From Rhodospirillales bacterium (GTDB taxonomy: Bacteria; Pseudomonadota; Alphaproteobacteria; Rhodospirillales; 2-12-FULL-67-15): DNA of 58,310 bases. This document shows positions 8,630 through 17,579 of this stretch, piece after piece. The position numbers and the translations under genes were made by a program. The notes beneath the pieces were generated by a model, which had not been told where the DNA came from, did no database searches, and saw nothing but the letters and a program-made list of their open reading frames with translations. The DNA is taken from the NCBI GenBank assembly GCA_016872535.1, contig VGZQ01000006.1:1-58310 (forward strand), in the 5' to 3' direction. Numbering within the stretch: the first letter of the stretch is position 1; every line of letters begins with the position of its first letter.

Positions 8630-8914
8630 GTGGGCGCATGGGCGGAAACGATTCTCGCCGACACGCGGGCGTGTACCGCCTGCCTTGCGTGCGAATTGGC
8701 GTGCGCCTTTCGCTGGTCGAAGAAGGCCGGCGCCGCGCAATCCTACGTCCGCGTCCGCCGCGACGAGGCGAGCGGCCTCGCCGATATCCGCGTGCTCGAC
8801 GGATGCGACGTGTGCCGCAGCGTCGAGACACCGCTCTGCATCGCCGTCTGTGCGCCGCGCGCGCTGCGCCTCGGCCGCCGGCGCCGGACCGGGACGGAAG
8901 AGGCCGTGTCATGA
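8630..8914 (+). CDS. Two-cluster ferredoxin, electron partner of AOR
   Basis: A 94-residue iron-sulfur protein with eight cysteines in two sets: C15-x2-C18-x2-C21-x3-C25 (CTACLACELAC) and a second C-x2-C-x7-C-x3-C set starting at GCDVC. These should bind two [4Fe-4S] clusters, as in the ferredoxin-like subunits that serve aldehyde oxidoreductases. The GTG start at 8630 lies shortly after the operator. Its TGA overlaps the ATG of the AOR gene by four bases, so the two are translated together and probably form a complex. The C-terminus is arginine-rich. Confidence 0.8.
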   Translation: MGAWAETILADTRACTACLACELACAFRWSKKAGAAQSYVRVRRDEASGLADIRVLDGCDVCRSVETPLCIAVCAPRALRLGRRRRTGTEEAVS

Positions 8915-10842
8915 ATCGTGCGCCCGACCACGGCTGGGCGGGGCGGCTGCTCCGCGTCGACCTCGACTCCCTTTGCTGTCGCGTCGAGCCGATCGACCCG
9001 TGGCGCGAGTTTCTGGGTGGCCGCGGGATGTCCGATGCGATCGTGTTCGAAGAGTCGGACCCGCGCGTCGGACCGCTCGATCCCGGGAGCGTGGTTGCGC
9101 TCGGCGCCGGGCCGTTGGTCGGGACGCTGGCTCCGTCCGCCTCGCGAACCAACATTTCGGCGAAGAACGTGGCCACCGGCGGCATCGCCACCTCGAGCGT
9201 CGGCGGCCACTTTGGCTTGGAGTTGAAGCTGGCGGGGTTCGACCAGATCGTGGTGCGCGGCAAGGCCCGCCATCCGGTGTACCTGGCGATTCGCGACGGC
9301 GCCGCCGAACTGCGCGATGCGCGCGCGCTGTGGGGACGCGATACTTGGGATACCGAGGCCGAAATCCGTCGTACCCATGACGACGAGCGTATGCGGGTGG
9401 CGAGCATCGGGCCTGCGGGCGAAAACCGCTGCGCGCAAGCGTGCGTGATCGTCGACCGGGGCCGCGCCGCCGGCTGGGGCGCAGGGGCGATCTTCGGCGC
9501 CAAGAACCTGAAGGCTATTGCCGCGCGCGGGACGCAGCCGATCCGCCTCGCCGATCCGCGTGGCTTCTGGAACTACACCCAGGCGCTGCTGAAGAAAATT
9601 GAAAACTCGCGGGCAAGCGGCATTCTCAGGCGTAATGGCACGCACGGTGCCTACGGCGTGGGCGGGCCGGACGGCCGCGTCCCGCAAGGCGTGCGCAATC
9701 AACAAGACGAGTATTGGCCCGCCGACAAAGGGCAAAACCTGAAGGAGATCGTTTACCGCGAACGGTGGGAAATCGGTCGTACCGCCTGCACCGCCTGTCC
9801 AACCTCATGCACGCACATGTATCACCTGCCCGGCGGCCGGCACGGCCCGCTCACGGTCGAGGGTATGCACACCAATACGGTACGAGCGCTCGGCTCGAAC
9901 CTCGATATCACCGACGCCGAGGCCGTACTCAAGGGGCAGGCGCTGATCAATCAGCTTGGCCTCAACGTTGACGCGGTCGGGTCGGCGCTAGCGTGGGCTT
10001 TCGAGGCCTGGGAACGTGGACTTCTCGGCAAAGCGGAGAGCGATGGGTTGGAATTGGTCTGGGGTAACGCCGACGCCATGCTCGCGCTCTTGCCGCGTAT
10101 CGCCCGACGGCAGGGCTTCGGCGACCTTCTCGCGGATGGCGTTGCCGAAGCCGCGCGCAAGCTCGGGCGCGGTAGCGAGGCGTTCGCGATGCACGCCAAG
10201 GGCCAGGGCTTGAACGAGCAGACGGTGCGCTCGCACAAGGGCTGGGCGCTCGGCATCTTCACCTCGACGCGCGGCGGCGGGCACCTGAACGGTGCGGCGC
10301 TGGTCGAGCGGCTCGGCATGGACCCGGAGAAAGCGAAGGCGGTTTTCGGCACCGCGGCGGCGGCGCGGCCGGAAGCGTACGAAGGGAAGGGCGCGGTCGC
10401 GGCTTGGTTTGAAAGTTTCAAGGCCGTCGTCGATTCAGTCGGGCTTTGTTACTACACAACCTACTGGATCGATCTCGAGTTGATCGGTCTGGAGCAGATC
10501 GCGGTCTTGCTGGAAAAGGCGGCGGGTTTCAAGACCGATCCCGCTGCACTCGCCCGTACCGGGCGGCGCATCCAGAATCTGGAGAAGGCCTTTAATACGT
10601 TGCATGCTGGATTTACGCGCGCGCATGACATGCCGCCGGCGCGATTTTTCGAAACGTCGATTTCAGGCGGACCTTACGCCGGCGCGAAGCTGGACGCGCA
10701 GGGTTATGCGCGCATGCTCGACGATTACTACGCCGCCCACGATTGGGATTGCGCGACCGGTTGGCAGACGGCGCGGTGCCTCGATGAACTCGATCTTGGC
10801 GCGGCAAAGTCCAAACTTGCCGCGGCCGGACGCCTGGCTTAA
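8911..10842 (+). CDS. Aldehyde:ferredoxin oxidoreductase (tungsten-pterin family)
   Basis: A 643-residue cytoplasmic enzyme that should oxidise an aldehyde to the acid using a tungsten (or molybdenum) bis-pterin and one [4Fe-4S] cluster. The N-terminal domain has GWAGRLLRVDL, LGGRGM and the pterin-binding stretch SRTNISAKNVATGGIATSSVGG. Cluster ligands are C293, C296, C300 (ACTACPTSC) and C513, close to positions 288, 291, 295 and 494 of the Pyrococcus enzyme. The start at ATG 8911 overlaps the ferredoxin stop; earlier in-frame codons would run through the ferredoxin gene. No tungstate transporter or cofactor gene is in the window, so those must lie elsewhere. The substrate is unknown; a MarR regulator and acyl-CoA enzymes nearby would fit aromatic aldehydes. 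Confidence 0.9.
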   Translation: MNRAPDHGWAGRLLRVDLDSLCCRVEPIDPWREFLGGRGMSDAIVFEESDPRVGPLDPGSVVALGAGPLVGTLAPSASRTNISAKNVATGGIATSSVGGHFGLELKLAGFDQIVVRGKARHPVYLAIRDGAAELRDARALWGRDTWDTEAEIRRTHDDERMRVASIGPAGENRCAQACVIVDRGRAAGWGAGAIFGAKNLKAIAARGTQPIRLADPRGFWNYTQALLKKIENSRASGILRRNGTHGAYGVGGPDGRVPQGVRNQQDEYWPADKGQNLKEIVYRERWEIGRTACTACPTSCTHMYHLPGGRHGPLTVEGMHTNTVRALGSNLDITDAEAVLKGQALINQLGLNVDAVGSALAWAFEAWERGLLGKAESDGLELVWGNADAMLALLPRIARRQGFGDLLADGVAEAARKLGRGSEAFAMHAKGQGLNEQTVRSHKGWALGIFTSTRGGGHLNGAALVERLGMDPEKAKAVFGTAAAARPEAYEGKGAVAAWFESFKAVVDSVGLCYYTTYWIDLELIGLEQIAVLLEKAAGFKTDPAALARTGRRIQNLEKAFNTLHAGFTRAHDMPPARFFETSISGGPYAGAKLDAQGYARMLDDYYAAHDWDCATGWQTARCLDELDLGAAKSKLAAAGRLA

Positions 10843-10870
10843 CATTCGTGCGCCAGCCGAATTTCCAAAT

Positions 10871-11371
10871 ATGGGGAAAGCCGTGAGCTTGGCCGACGAC
10901 ATGAAGGCGCGCATCGCGCGCTACGCTGATCGCCGCGAGGATTGGGCCGTGTTCGGGTTCGAGACCCAGCTCGATCCGAAGTATGCGCGTAGTCAGCGCC
11001 GTTATGTCGGCGCCTCGGGCTCGATCGATCATCAGGAGATCAACGCCGTCGACCCGGTTGCTTTCACCATGTCGATTCAGACCATGCCGCCCGGCAATAA
11101 GATTCCGGTGCATTGCCATGAAACCGAAGAGACGTTCTTCATCCTGGACGGCGAATGCACGGTCAATATCTTCCGCGACGGCGAGACATGCACGGTGAAG
11201 CTCGGCCGCTGGGACCTGATCTCGGTGCCGGCGTTCGTTCATCACGACATCCACAATTTCGGTCCGGGACCGTGCGCGATCCAGACGTTGCTGTCGAAGC
11301 CCAAGCCCGACCGTCCGCATTACCAGGATGAACGCCTGCTGGAGTTGCAGGCGAGCACCTACACCAAGTAA
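10871..11371 (+). CDS. Cupin-domain protein
   Basis: A 166-residue single-domain cupin. Metal ligands are visible in PVHCHETEETFFILDGE (two His and a Glu, near residues 78-90), with the second cupin motif around FVHHDIHNFGPGP near 122. It lies 28 bp after the AOR gene on the same strand, so it is likely in the same operon and may act on the AOR product or a related metabolite. ATG 10871 lacks a good ribosome site; GTG 10883, preceded by GGGGAAAG, is an equally good start. Enzyme or sensor role is not decidable here. Confidence 0.75.
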   Translation: MGKAVSLADDMKARIARYADRREDWAVFGFETQLDPKYARSQRRYVGASGSIDHQEINAVDPVAFTMSIQTMPPGNKIPVHCHETEETFFILDGECTVNIFRDGETCTVKLGRWDLISVPAFVHHDIHNFGPGPCAIQTLLSKPKPDRPHYQDERLLELQASTYTK

Positions 11372-11412
11372 TTGGTGTCACAGGGGCAGCCCTATCCGCG
11401 GCACAACCAACG

Positions 11413-11886
11413 ATGGGCAAGCGGGAACAAACGATCGATAGCATCGACAACTTCGTCGGCGACGCCATCGTTGCCGTTTTCGGCGTTCCTGTGGTCAAAC
11501 CCGACGACGCGGCCCGTGCCGTCGCCTGCGCGGTCGAAATGCACAATGCCATGGCGTCGGTCAACGCCGCGAACGGGAACAAGGATTTGCCGCCGCTGGA
11601 CATGGGCATCGGCTTGAATACCGGCGACGCGGTCGCCGGCAACATAGGCTCCGATTTGCGGGTCAAGTACAGCGTGATCGGCAGTTCGGTCAATATCGCG
11701 GCCAGGCTCGAATCGCTCGCCAGCGGTGGCCAAATCTTCGCCTCAGACGCGACCTTCGCCGAGGCTCGCGATATCGTCCGCATCGCCGGACACCTGAACG
11801 TCAAGGTGAAGGGGGTCAGCGGCACCATACCGGTATATGAAATCTCCGGCATCAACGGGCCGTTCAACGTTCATCGCATCGGCTGA
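11413..11886 (+). pseudogene. 5'-truncated class III adenylate/guanylate cyclase domain
   Basis: The 157 codons cover only the last two thirds of a class III cyclase catalytic domain. Present are the second metal Asp region (DNFVGDAIVAVFG, near residue 13), GIGLNTGDAVAGNIGS, and the transition-state Asn and Arg in SSVNIAARLES. Missing is the first strand with the first metal Asp (usually an FADIRGFT-like motif) and any sensor or membrane domain. Reading upstream in the same frame gives no cyclase-like residues, and there is only about 40 bp before the cupin stop. It is most simply a decayed remnant; a translated stub that pairs with another cyclase is less likely. Confidence 0.65.
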
Positions 11887-11892
11887 GTTTCC

Positions 11893-13392
11893 ATGGGTAC
11901 ATTGCTCGCTCCGTCCGCCATCATTGGTATCGTCGGCGCGGGCACCATGGGCGCAGGCATCGCGGAAGTCGCGACGCAGGCCGGACATTCGGTACGATTG
12001 TTCGATGCCGTGCCCGGCGCGGCGGACAAGGCGAGGACGCGGATCGCCGGCTCGTTTGCCGCGCGAGCGGCCAAGGGTCGGATCGCGGGTTCCGAGGCGG
12101 AAGCTGCCGCCCGGCGCGTGACCGTTGCCGCCACGCTCGGCGACCTCGCGTCCGCCGCTCTCGTGATCGAAGCCGTGACCGAAAAAATGGCGGCGAAAAG
12201 CGAACTATTGGGGGCCTTGGAAACGGTCGTCGGCGAGGACGCGCTACTCGCCACCAATACCTCGTCGCTTTCGGTGTCTGCGTTAGCGCGGGCGCTCAAG
12301 CGGCCGGAACGGTTCGCGGGCCTGCATTTCTTTAATCCGGCGCCGGTGATGACGTTGGTCGAAGTCGTGCGTGGACGCGAAACGGCCGCGGCGGTCATCG
12401 ATCTTCTGTGCATGTTGATGCGCGCCTGGGGTAAGACACCGGTAGTAGTGCGCGACGCGCCCGGGTTCATCGTCAATCGCGTGGCTCGCCCGTTCTATCT
12501 CGAAGCCCTGAGCCTGCTGGAACGCCACGGCGCCGATCCCGCCACTGTCGACGCGGTCGTGCGCGACTCGGGGGGCTTTCGCATGGGTCCGTTCGAGTTG
12601 ATGGACCTGATCGGGCACGACGTGAACGCCGCCGTCACCCAAGCGGTCTTCGAGGCGTTCGATCGCGATCCGCGCTTCGCGCCGTCGCGCGCGCAAGCCG
12701 AACTCGTGGCCGCCGGCCGGCTCGGGAAAAAATCTGGGCAGGGCATTTACGATTATCGCGCCGGCGCGGCGCGCTTGCCGCCCCAGGAGTTACCGCCGGG
12801 ACCCAAACCCACGCGCGTGACGATGGAAGGCGACCTCGGCCCTGCGGAAGGCTTGGCCCAAGCGATCATGGCAAGCGAGATTCCCTGCGTGCGAGGGTCG
12901 GGTAAAGGGTGCGTGGTGATTGACGGCGCGACCCTGATGCTGACCGATGGCCGCGCGGCCGAACGGTGCGTGGCGGAGGGGGCGCCGTCCAACTTGGTGT
13001 TGTTCGATCTCGCGCTGGATTACCGTCGCGCGCGCCGGATCGGGCTTGCGGCCGGGGTATCCACGCATCCGTCCGCTCTTGCCGCCGCGGCCGGATTGAT
13101 CCAATCGCTAGGTAAGGCGGCCTCGCCCTTGCCGGACGCGCCGGCGCTGGTGATGTTGCGTTTAGTCGTCCGGCTTGCCAACGAAGCTGCCTGGGCGGTT
13201 GCAGATGGAGTTGCCAACGAGGAGACGGTCGATACCGCCATGTGCCTCGGCGCGAACTATCCTTTGGGCCCGTTGGCCTGGGCGAACACAATCGGTCCCG
13301 AGCGGATTCGGTCGGCGCTGACCGCACTGGCCAAGGCCGAGGGCGAATCCCGTTATCGCGTCGCGGTGCGTTCTAATGTGACGCCTATCTAA
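11893..13392 (+). CDS. 3-hydroxyacyl-CoA dehydrogenase, PaaH-like
   Basis: A 499-residue NAD-dependent dehydrogenase. The Rossmann loop GIVGAGTMGAGIAE is near residue 13; the catalytic His-Glu pair appears as H145 in LHFFNPAP and E157 in LVEVV. After the first C-terminal domain (GFIVNRVARPF, GPFELMDLIG) a second, degenerate copy runs to the end (PLGPLAWANTIG), as in the roughly 500-residue PaaH/PaaC enzymes of phenylacetate degradation. No other paa gene is in the window, so it could equally serve fatty-acid or aromatic acyl-CoA oxidation. It begins 6 bp after the cyclase remnant. Confidence 0.85.
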   Translation: MGTLLAPSAIIGIVGAGTMGAGIAEVATQAGHSVRLFDAVPGAADKARTRIAGSFAARAAKGRIAGSEAEAAARRVTVAATLGDLASAALVIEAVTEKMAAKSELLGALETVVGEDALLATNTSSLSVSALARALKRPERFAGLHFFNPAPVMTLVEVVRGRETAAAVIDLLCMLMRAWGKTPVVVRDAPGFIVNRVARPFYLEALSLLERHGADPATVDAVVRDSGGFRMGPFELMDLIGHDVNAAVTQAVFEAFDRDPRFAPSRAQAELVAAGRLGKKSGQGIYDYRAGAARLPPQELPPGPKPTRVTMEGDLGPAEGLAQAIMASEIPCVRGSGKGCVVIDGATLMLTDGRAAERCVAEGAPSNLVLFDLALDYRRARRIGLAAGVSTHPSALAAAAGLIQSLGKAASPLPDAPALVMLRLVVRLANEAAWAVADGVANEETVDTAMCLGANYPLGPLAWANTIGPERIRSALTALAKAEGESRYRVAVRSNVTPI

Positions 13393-13489
13393 TGTGCCCC
13401 GCGTTCACGCGGGCGTGATGATCGGAGGGCTCTGGTGCCGATCAACGGGCCATGCTTCACTGGCGGCCGTCTCCAGGGAGGCGACAACC

Positions 13490-14314
13490 ATGTTTCAATA
13501 CGTATCGTTCGGCGCCGTGCTGGTCGCGGCGCTGACGTTGGTGGCTGGCCCGGCCCAGGCTCAGAGTGGGAAGACCGAAGTTCATTGGCTCGGTCAGGCG
13601 GCGACAAAGATCACCACGCCCGGCGGCAAGGTGATCATGATCGATCCGTTCCTGACTAAGAATCCGAAAACCCCGGACGCCTATAAGGACCTCAAGGCGC
13701 TCGGCAAGATCGACCTTATCTTGGTTACCCATGGCCACGGCGACCATCTCGGCGACGCGCCGGAATTGGCGCAGATGCACAACGTGCCGATCTATGCCCC
13801 GGCAGGGTTGAATCAATCCTTGCTCAATCTCGGAATCCTGCCCGCCAATCTGGTGCCGCGCATGAACAAGGGCGGCGTAATCACGCCGCTCGGTCCCGAC
13901 ATCAAAATCACCATGACCCGCGCCGAGCATTCGTCCGAACTGGTTTGGAAAAACCCCATGACCGGCAAGGACGAAACTCATGTCGGCGGCGAGCCGGTCG
14001 GGTTTGTCGTCGAGCTGGAGAACGGATTCAAGATCTATCACATGGGCGATACCGGCGTATTCGCCGACATGAAATGGATCGGCGAATACTACAAGCCAAA
14101 CCTGATCCTGATTCCGATCGGCGGCCATTTCACCATGAACCCCAAGGACGCGGCCTTCGCCACGCGCGAATACTTGAAGCCCGAGCTGGCGATTCCGATT
14201 CACTACGGCACATTCCCTCCGCTGAAGGGAACTCCGGCCGAGTATCAATCCGAACTCGGGCAGACCCGCACCAAGGTGATGCCGATCAATCCCGGCGACA
14301 AAGTGAACTTCTAG
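13490..14314 (+). CDS. Exported metallo-beta-lactamase-fold hydrolase (UPF0173-like)
   Basis: A 274-residue metal-dependent hydrolase. The start at ATG 13490 follows AGGGAGG and gives a Sec signal peptide with cleavage after GPAQA near residue 22. The mature protein begins [11 protein letters not shown] as in UPF0173 proteins, and the metal-binding motif [10 protein letters not shown] puts ligands at H81, H83, D85 and H86; GDTGVFADM and IPIHYGTF supply later ligands. Most UPF0173 proteins are cytoplasmic, so the signal peptide is notable. A strong ribosome site links it to the next gene, another exported hydrolase. Substrate unknown. Confidence 0.82.
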   Translation: MFQYVSFGAVLVAALTLVAGPAQAQSGKTEVHWLGQAATKITTPGGKVIMIDPFLTKNPKTPDAYKDLKALGKIDLILVTHGHGDHLGDAPELAQMHNVPIYAPAGLNQSLLNLGILPANLVPRMNKGGVITPLGPDIKITMTRAEHSSELVWKNPMTGKDETHVGGEPVGFVVELENGFKIYHMGDTGVFADMKWIGEYYKPNLILIPIGGHFTMNPKDAAFATREYLKPELAIPIHYGTFPPLKGTPAEYQSELGQTRTKVMPINPGDKVNF

Positions 14315-14340
14315 CACCCATAAGGAGGACCGTTCATACC

Positions 14341-15207
14341 ATGCACCAAGATGTCCTGAGTTTGATGCCGAAGGCCGACATCAGCCGTCGTTCTTTCGTG
14401 ACCGGCGCGACCGCGATCGCCGGATTTGCTATTGCGGCGGGTCCGGTCAACGCCCAGACAGTGGTCACCACCGATACGGGCGGGCTGATCGCCGGGATGG
14501 GACAGGTGCCCGTCGCCGGTGGCATGATGCCGGCCTATTACGCCATGCCGGCCAACGGCGGACCGTTTCCGACCGTGCTGGTGGTGCAGGAAATCTTCGG
14601 CGTGCATGAGCACATCAAGGACGTTTGCCGCCGCCTCGGCAAGCTCGGGTACATGGCCGTCGCGCCTGAGCTTTACTTCCGCCAGGGCGATCCGTCGAAG
14701 CTCCCGGACGTGCCGACCATCTTCAAGGAAATCGTCTCAAAGGTTGCGGATGCGCAGGTGATGGCGGATCTCGACTCGACTGCCGCCTGGGCCATCGCCC
14801 AGAAGAGCGCCAACCCCGACAAATTCGCCGTCACCGGCTTCTGCTGGGGCGGGCGCATCACGTGGCTCTATTCGGCGCACAGCCCACGGGTGAAAGCGGG
14901 CGTCGCTTGGTACGGCCGATTGGTCGGGGACAAGAATGCCATGACCCCGCGCCAGCCGGTCGACATCGCCGCCGAACTCAAGGCGCCGGTACTGGGGCTT
15001 TACGGCGCCGCCGATCAGGGCATCCCGGTCGCCACGGTCGACCAGATGAAGGCGGCCCTGAAGGCGGCCAAGGTCGCGACCGATTGGGTGGTCTACCCTG
15101 ACGCGCCGCACGCCTTCCACGCCGATTACCGTCCGACCTACCGCGAGGGACCGGCCAAGGACGGCTGGAAGAAGATGCAGGAGTGGTTCAAGAAACACGG
15201 GGTTTGA
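14341..15207 (+). CDS. Tat-exported dienelactone hydrolase family protein
   Basis: A 288-residue alpha/beta hydrolase of the carboxymethylenebutenolidase type. It opens with a twin-arginine signal ([21 protein letters not shown]) ending near ANAQ-like residues VNAQ at about 39. The catalytic triad is visible: C168 in GFCWGGR, an Asp in YGAADQGIP and a His in [31 protein letters not shown] is the usual oxyanion region. AAGGAGG at 14322 precedes the start. Export through Tat means it folds before crossing, and it probably works in the periplasm beside the metallo-beta-lactamase-fold protein. The intrinsic terminator after it ends the pair. Confidence 0.88.
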   Translation: MHQDVLSLMPKADISRRSFVTGATAIAGFAIAAGPVNAQTVVTTDTGGLIAGMGQVPVAGGMMPAYYAMPANGGPFPTVLVVQEIFGVHEHIKDVCRRLGKLGYMAVAPELYFRQGDPSKLPDVPTIFKEIVSKVADAQVMADLDSTAAWAIAQKSANPDKFAVTGFCWGGRITWLYSAHSPRVKAGVAWYGRLVGDKNAMTPRQPVDIAAELKAPVLGLYGAADQGIPVATVDQMKAALKAAKVATDWVVYPDAPHAFHADYRPTYREGPAKDGWKKMQEWFKKHGV

Positions 15208-15225
15208 GAATCCCGGAACGAAGGG

Positions 15226-15267
15226 TCGCGGGGGACAAAAGTCGTTTCATCCCCCGCGATTTTTTTT
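15226..15267 (+). terminator. Intrinsic terminator after the dienelactone hydrolase gene
   Basis: A perfect 10-bp stem, TCGCGGGGGA (15226-15235) with TCCCCCGCGA (15250-15259), a 14-nt loop and a run of eight T bases. It starts 18 bp after the stop codon. Confidence 0.85.
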
Positions 15268-15273
15268 GCTAGG

Positions 15274-15900
15274 ATGGCCGCCATGCGCGGCCATCGATAC
15301 GCTTCAATCCTGCTGGTATCGCTCGTGACGAGTTTGGCCGCCGAGCCGGCATTGGCGCAGTTCAATCCCTTCTCGGGCGTTGTGTCCGCGATCGAGGCGG
15401 CAGCCGAGGACCGCAGCGCAGCTGACATCGCCGCCGATGCCAAGATCAAGACCGTGATCGTTGCGCGACTCACCGACAATCTCGGTAAGGAAGGCGCGCT
15501 GCTGGGCGTCGACGTTTACGAGCAGGAGGTGATGCTGACCGGAACGGTTTCAACGGCCGAAACCAAGACATCCGCCGGCAAGGTCGCGGCCGGGGTCGAA
15601 GGGGTGAAGAAGGTTTATAACGAAGTGCTGCTGGAGAGCGTGATCGCTGCCGACGACAAGGGGAAGCCCACCGCCAATATCGTGGACGACACGGTGATCG
15701 AGGCCAAAATCAAGGCGCTCTACATCGAAGGCAAGGGTATTAACGTCACCAACTGGCGATGGCGTTCGGTCAAGGGGCGCGTCTTCCTGTTCGGGCGCGC
15801 CTTGACCAAGGACGAGCACGCGAAGGCGGTTCAGATCGCCAAGGACGTTTCCGGCGTCGTCTTGGTCGTCAGCCGGGCCAAAATTCGACCCAAGTCGTAA
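15274..15900 (+). CDS. BON-domain exported protein
   Basis: A 208-residue protein with an N-terminal signal sequence (RYASILLVSLVTSLAAEPALAQ) and two BON domains, about residues 50-115 and 125-200, marked by DVYEQEVMLTGTVSTAE and SVKGRVFLFGRALTKDEH. BON proteins such as OsmY are periplasmic or outer-membrane associated and bind membranes or phospholipid. ATG 15283, nine bases later and with AGGA at good spacing, could be the true start. It lies right after the terminator and its TAA overlaps the next ATG (TAATG). Confidence 0.85.
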   Translation: MAAMRGHRYASILLVSLVTSLAAEPALAQFNPFSGVVSAIEAAAEDRSAADIAADAKIKTVIVARLTDNLGKEGALLGVDVYEQEVMLTGTVSTAETKTSAGKVAAGVEGVKKVYNEVLLESVIAADDKGKPTANIVDDTVIEAKIKALYIEGKGINVTNWRWRSVKGRVFLFGRALTKDEHAKAVQIAKDVSGVVLVVSRAKIRPKS

Positions 15901-17579
15901 TGCCGTCGCGTCGTTTGTTCGTGGGCGATGGAAAATCTCCGATCAATCGGGTTTGGATCGCGGGCATTTTCGTTGGCTTGAGCGCGGCAGTGATTACGCG
16001 CGTCTGGTTGTTTCAGGGCCTGGAGCCGAACCAGGATCACGCCTTTTCCATGCAGTGGATTCAATCGCTGCGAAGTGCCGAACATTTCTGGCCGGCAGGT
16101 CAGGCGGGAGATTCTCTGATCGTCGCATTGAGCAAAGACGACAAAAGCTGGCTTCATACTCTGCTACGCCCGATTCACGCCGCCGGATTGCTCGTTCTTA
16201 CCCTCGTCGCGCAGTCCTGGTTTTACCTCGGGTCTTTTTTTGTCGGCGCGGATTCGGTGGGGCAAATCGCCCTCAGCATCGCGGCGCAGGCCGCTGCCAT
16301 CGGCATGCTCGGGGTCATCGGATTTTCGGCCCGTAACGGTGGCCCCGCGATCGCGACGCTGGCGATCGTTTTCGCTGTTGGCGCATCCTTTTTGCACGGC
16401 TTCGCGCCGTTAGGGGCCCATAACGTCGCCTTACTTGCCTTGATGGCGGCGCTGCTGGCTTTTGATCGCGTTCTCAAAAAGGCGACAATACCGGAAGGAC
16501 CCTCGAGGCGGGAAATCGCCGTTGCTTTCATTCTTCAGGCCGTTGCGCTTTACACGTATTACAGCATCGTATTCCTTCTGCCGGTCGCGGTGTTCTTATC
16601 GCTTTTGTTCTTGCCGGATATACCGGGGTCATGGCGCGTGCGGTTAATCCTATGGCACGGCATGGCTACAGCGGCGGCGCTGGTGCCGGTTGCCGGTATC
16701 GTCATTCTGGAAATCGCGTCCGGCCGAAGCGGAGCCAACCAATCGTGGCTCTATTTCCTGACGTTGACGGTGACTCCTTCCCCATCGGGCGGGTCGCTGT
16801 CCTGGCAAAGCGCGCTGGAATGGTTTCGTGTCCATGCCGATATGTTCTCCGTTTCCGGTCTCGGCTTGGGCCTCGTGGGGCTTGTGTGGCTGGCGTGGCG
16901 CGGCCGGTGTCCGCTGCCGTTGGCGATCGTGTTTGTGCATCTGCTCGTGTCGATCGTCATGACCCAGTTCAGGCAATATGACCGCACGTCGGTCTACGCC
17001 GTTCCCTTTCTGGCGCTGGGTATGGCCGCGGCGGTCGTGGCGGTATGGCGGACGCGAATTTTGTGGTTACGATTGGCGATGCTGGTGATCGTAGGCGGAC
17101 ATATGGCCGTCGACACGCCGCGCCTGCGGTCGCCGGACAAAACTCCCGCCTGGGGCCATTATTACCAGAAGCAAGGTTCGTTCCGCGCCTTGATGGGCGA
17201 CATTTCACGGCATCTCCCGCCTAATGCCGTGTTGATGCTATCCGATTACGGGCGCACCCATCGTTGGCGCGCGTTGTCCTATGGAACGGGCGGCCCCGAG
17301 ATCGCAACCCCTCTTGAAACCCTTGCCGGACGGGATGCGCGGCAACTGGATCGCTATCCCCCAACCGGCATGCGAAACGACCGGCCGGTCTTCGTTCTAT
17401 TGTCCGCCGAGATCTCGCTCGATCCAACGGTATTTGCGCGCATCGTTTGCGACAATGTCGCGCGGGCGTGCGGTCGGCCGGCGGGCATTGACCACGTGAC
17501 GCGCTTCTCCGATCCCGATCTGCCCGGAAGGTTCTTGAGCCTTTATCGCGTCAACTGGGTTTTGGCCCGCCTGGGCTAA
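15900..17579 (+). CDS. Polytopic membrane protein, GT-C glycosyltransferase-like
   Basis: A 559-residue protein with roughly ten to twelve membrane segments in its first 420 residues and a soluble periplasmic-type tail. The ATG shares a base with the BON gene stop. The overall plan, an early charged loop after the first membrane helix (FQGLEPNQDHAFSMQW) followed by many helices and a C-terminal soluble domain, resembles GT-C lipid-linked sugar transferases (ArnT/PMT type). I do not see a decisive catalytic motif, so this is a fold-level guess. Its 3' end overlaps the convergent senA stop by four bases. Confidence 0.55.
   Translation: MPSRRLFVGDGKSPINRVWIAGIFVGLSAAVITRVWLFQGLEPNQDHAFSMQWIQSLRSAEHFWPAGQAGDSLIVALSKDDKSWLHTLLRPIHAAGLLVLTLVAQSWFYLGSFFVGADSVGQIALSIAAQAAAIGMLGVIGFSARNGGPAIATLAIVFAVGASFLHGFAPLGAHNVALLALMAALLAFDRVLKKATIPEGPSRREIAVAFILQAVALYTYYSIVFLLPVAVFLSLLFLPDIPGSWRVRLILWHGMATAAALVPVAGIVILEIASGRSGANQSWLYFLTLTVTPSPSGGSLSWQSALEWFRVHADMFSVSGLGLGLVGLVWLAWRGRCPLPLAIVFVHLLVSIVMTQFRQYDRTSVYAVPFLALGMAAAVVAVWRTRILWLRLAMLVIVGGHMAVDTPRLRSPDKTPAWGHYYQKQGSFRALMGDISRHLPPNAVLMLSDYGRTHRWRALSYGTGGPEIATPLETLAGRDARQLDRYPPTGMRNDRPVFVLLSAEISLDPTVFARIVCDNVARACGRPAGIDHVTRFSDPDLPGRFLSLYRVNWVLARLG

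Noticed and set aside
8638-8910. Longer start for the AOR gene
   Set aside because: The extra codons lie over the ferredoxin gene in another frame; the ferredoxin has eight well-spaced Cys and ends in an ATGA overlap at 8911.
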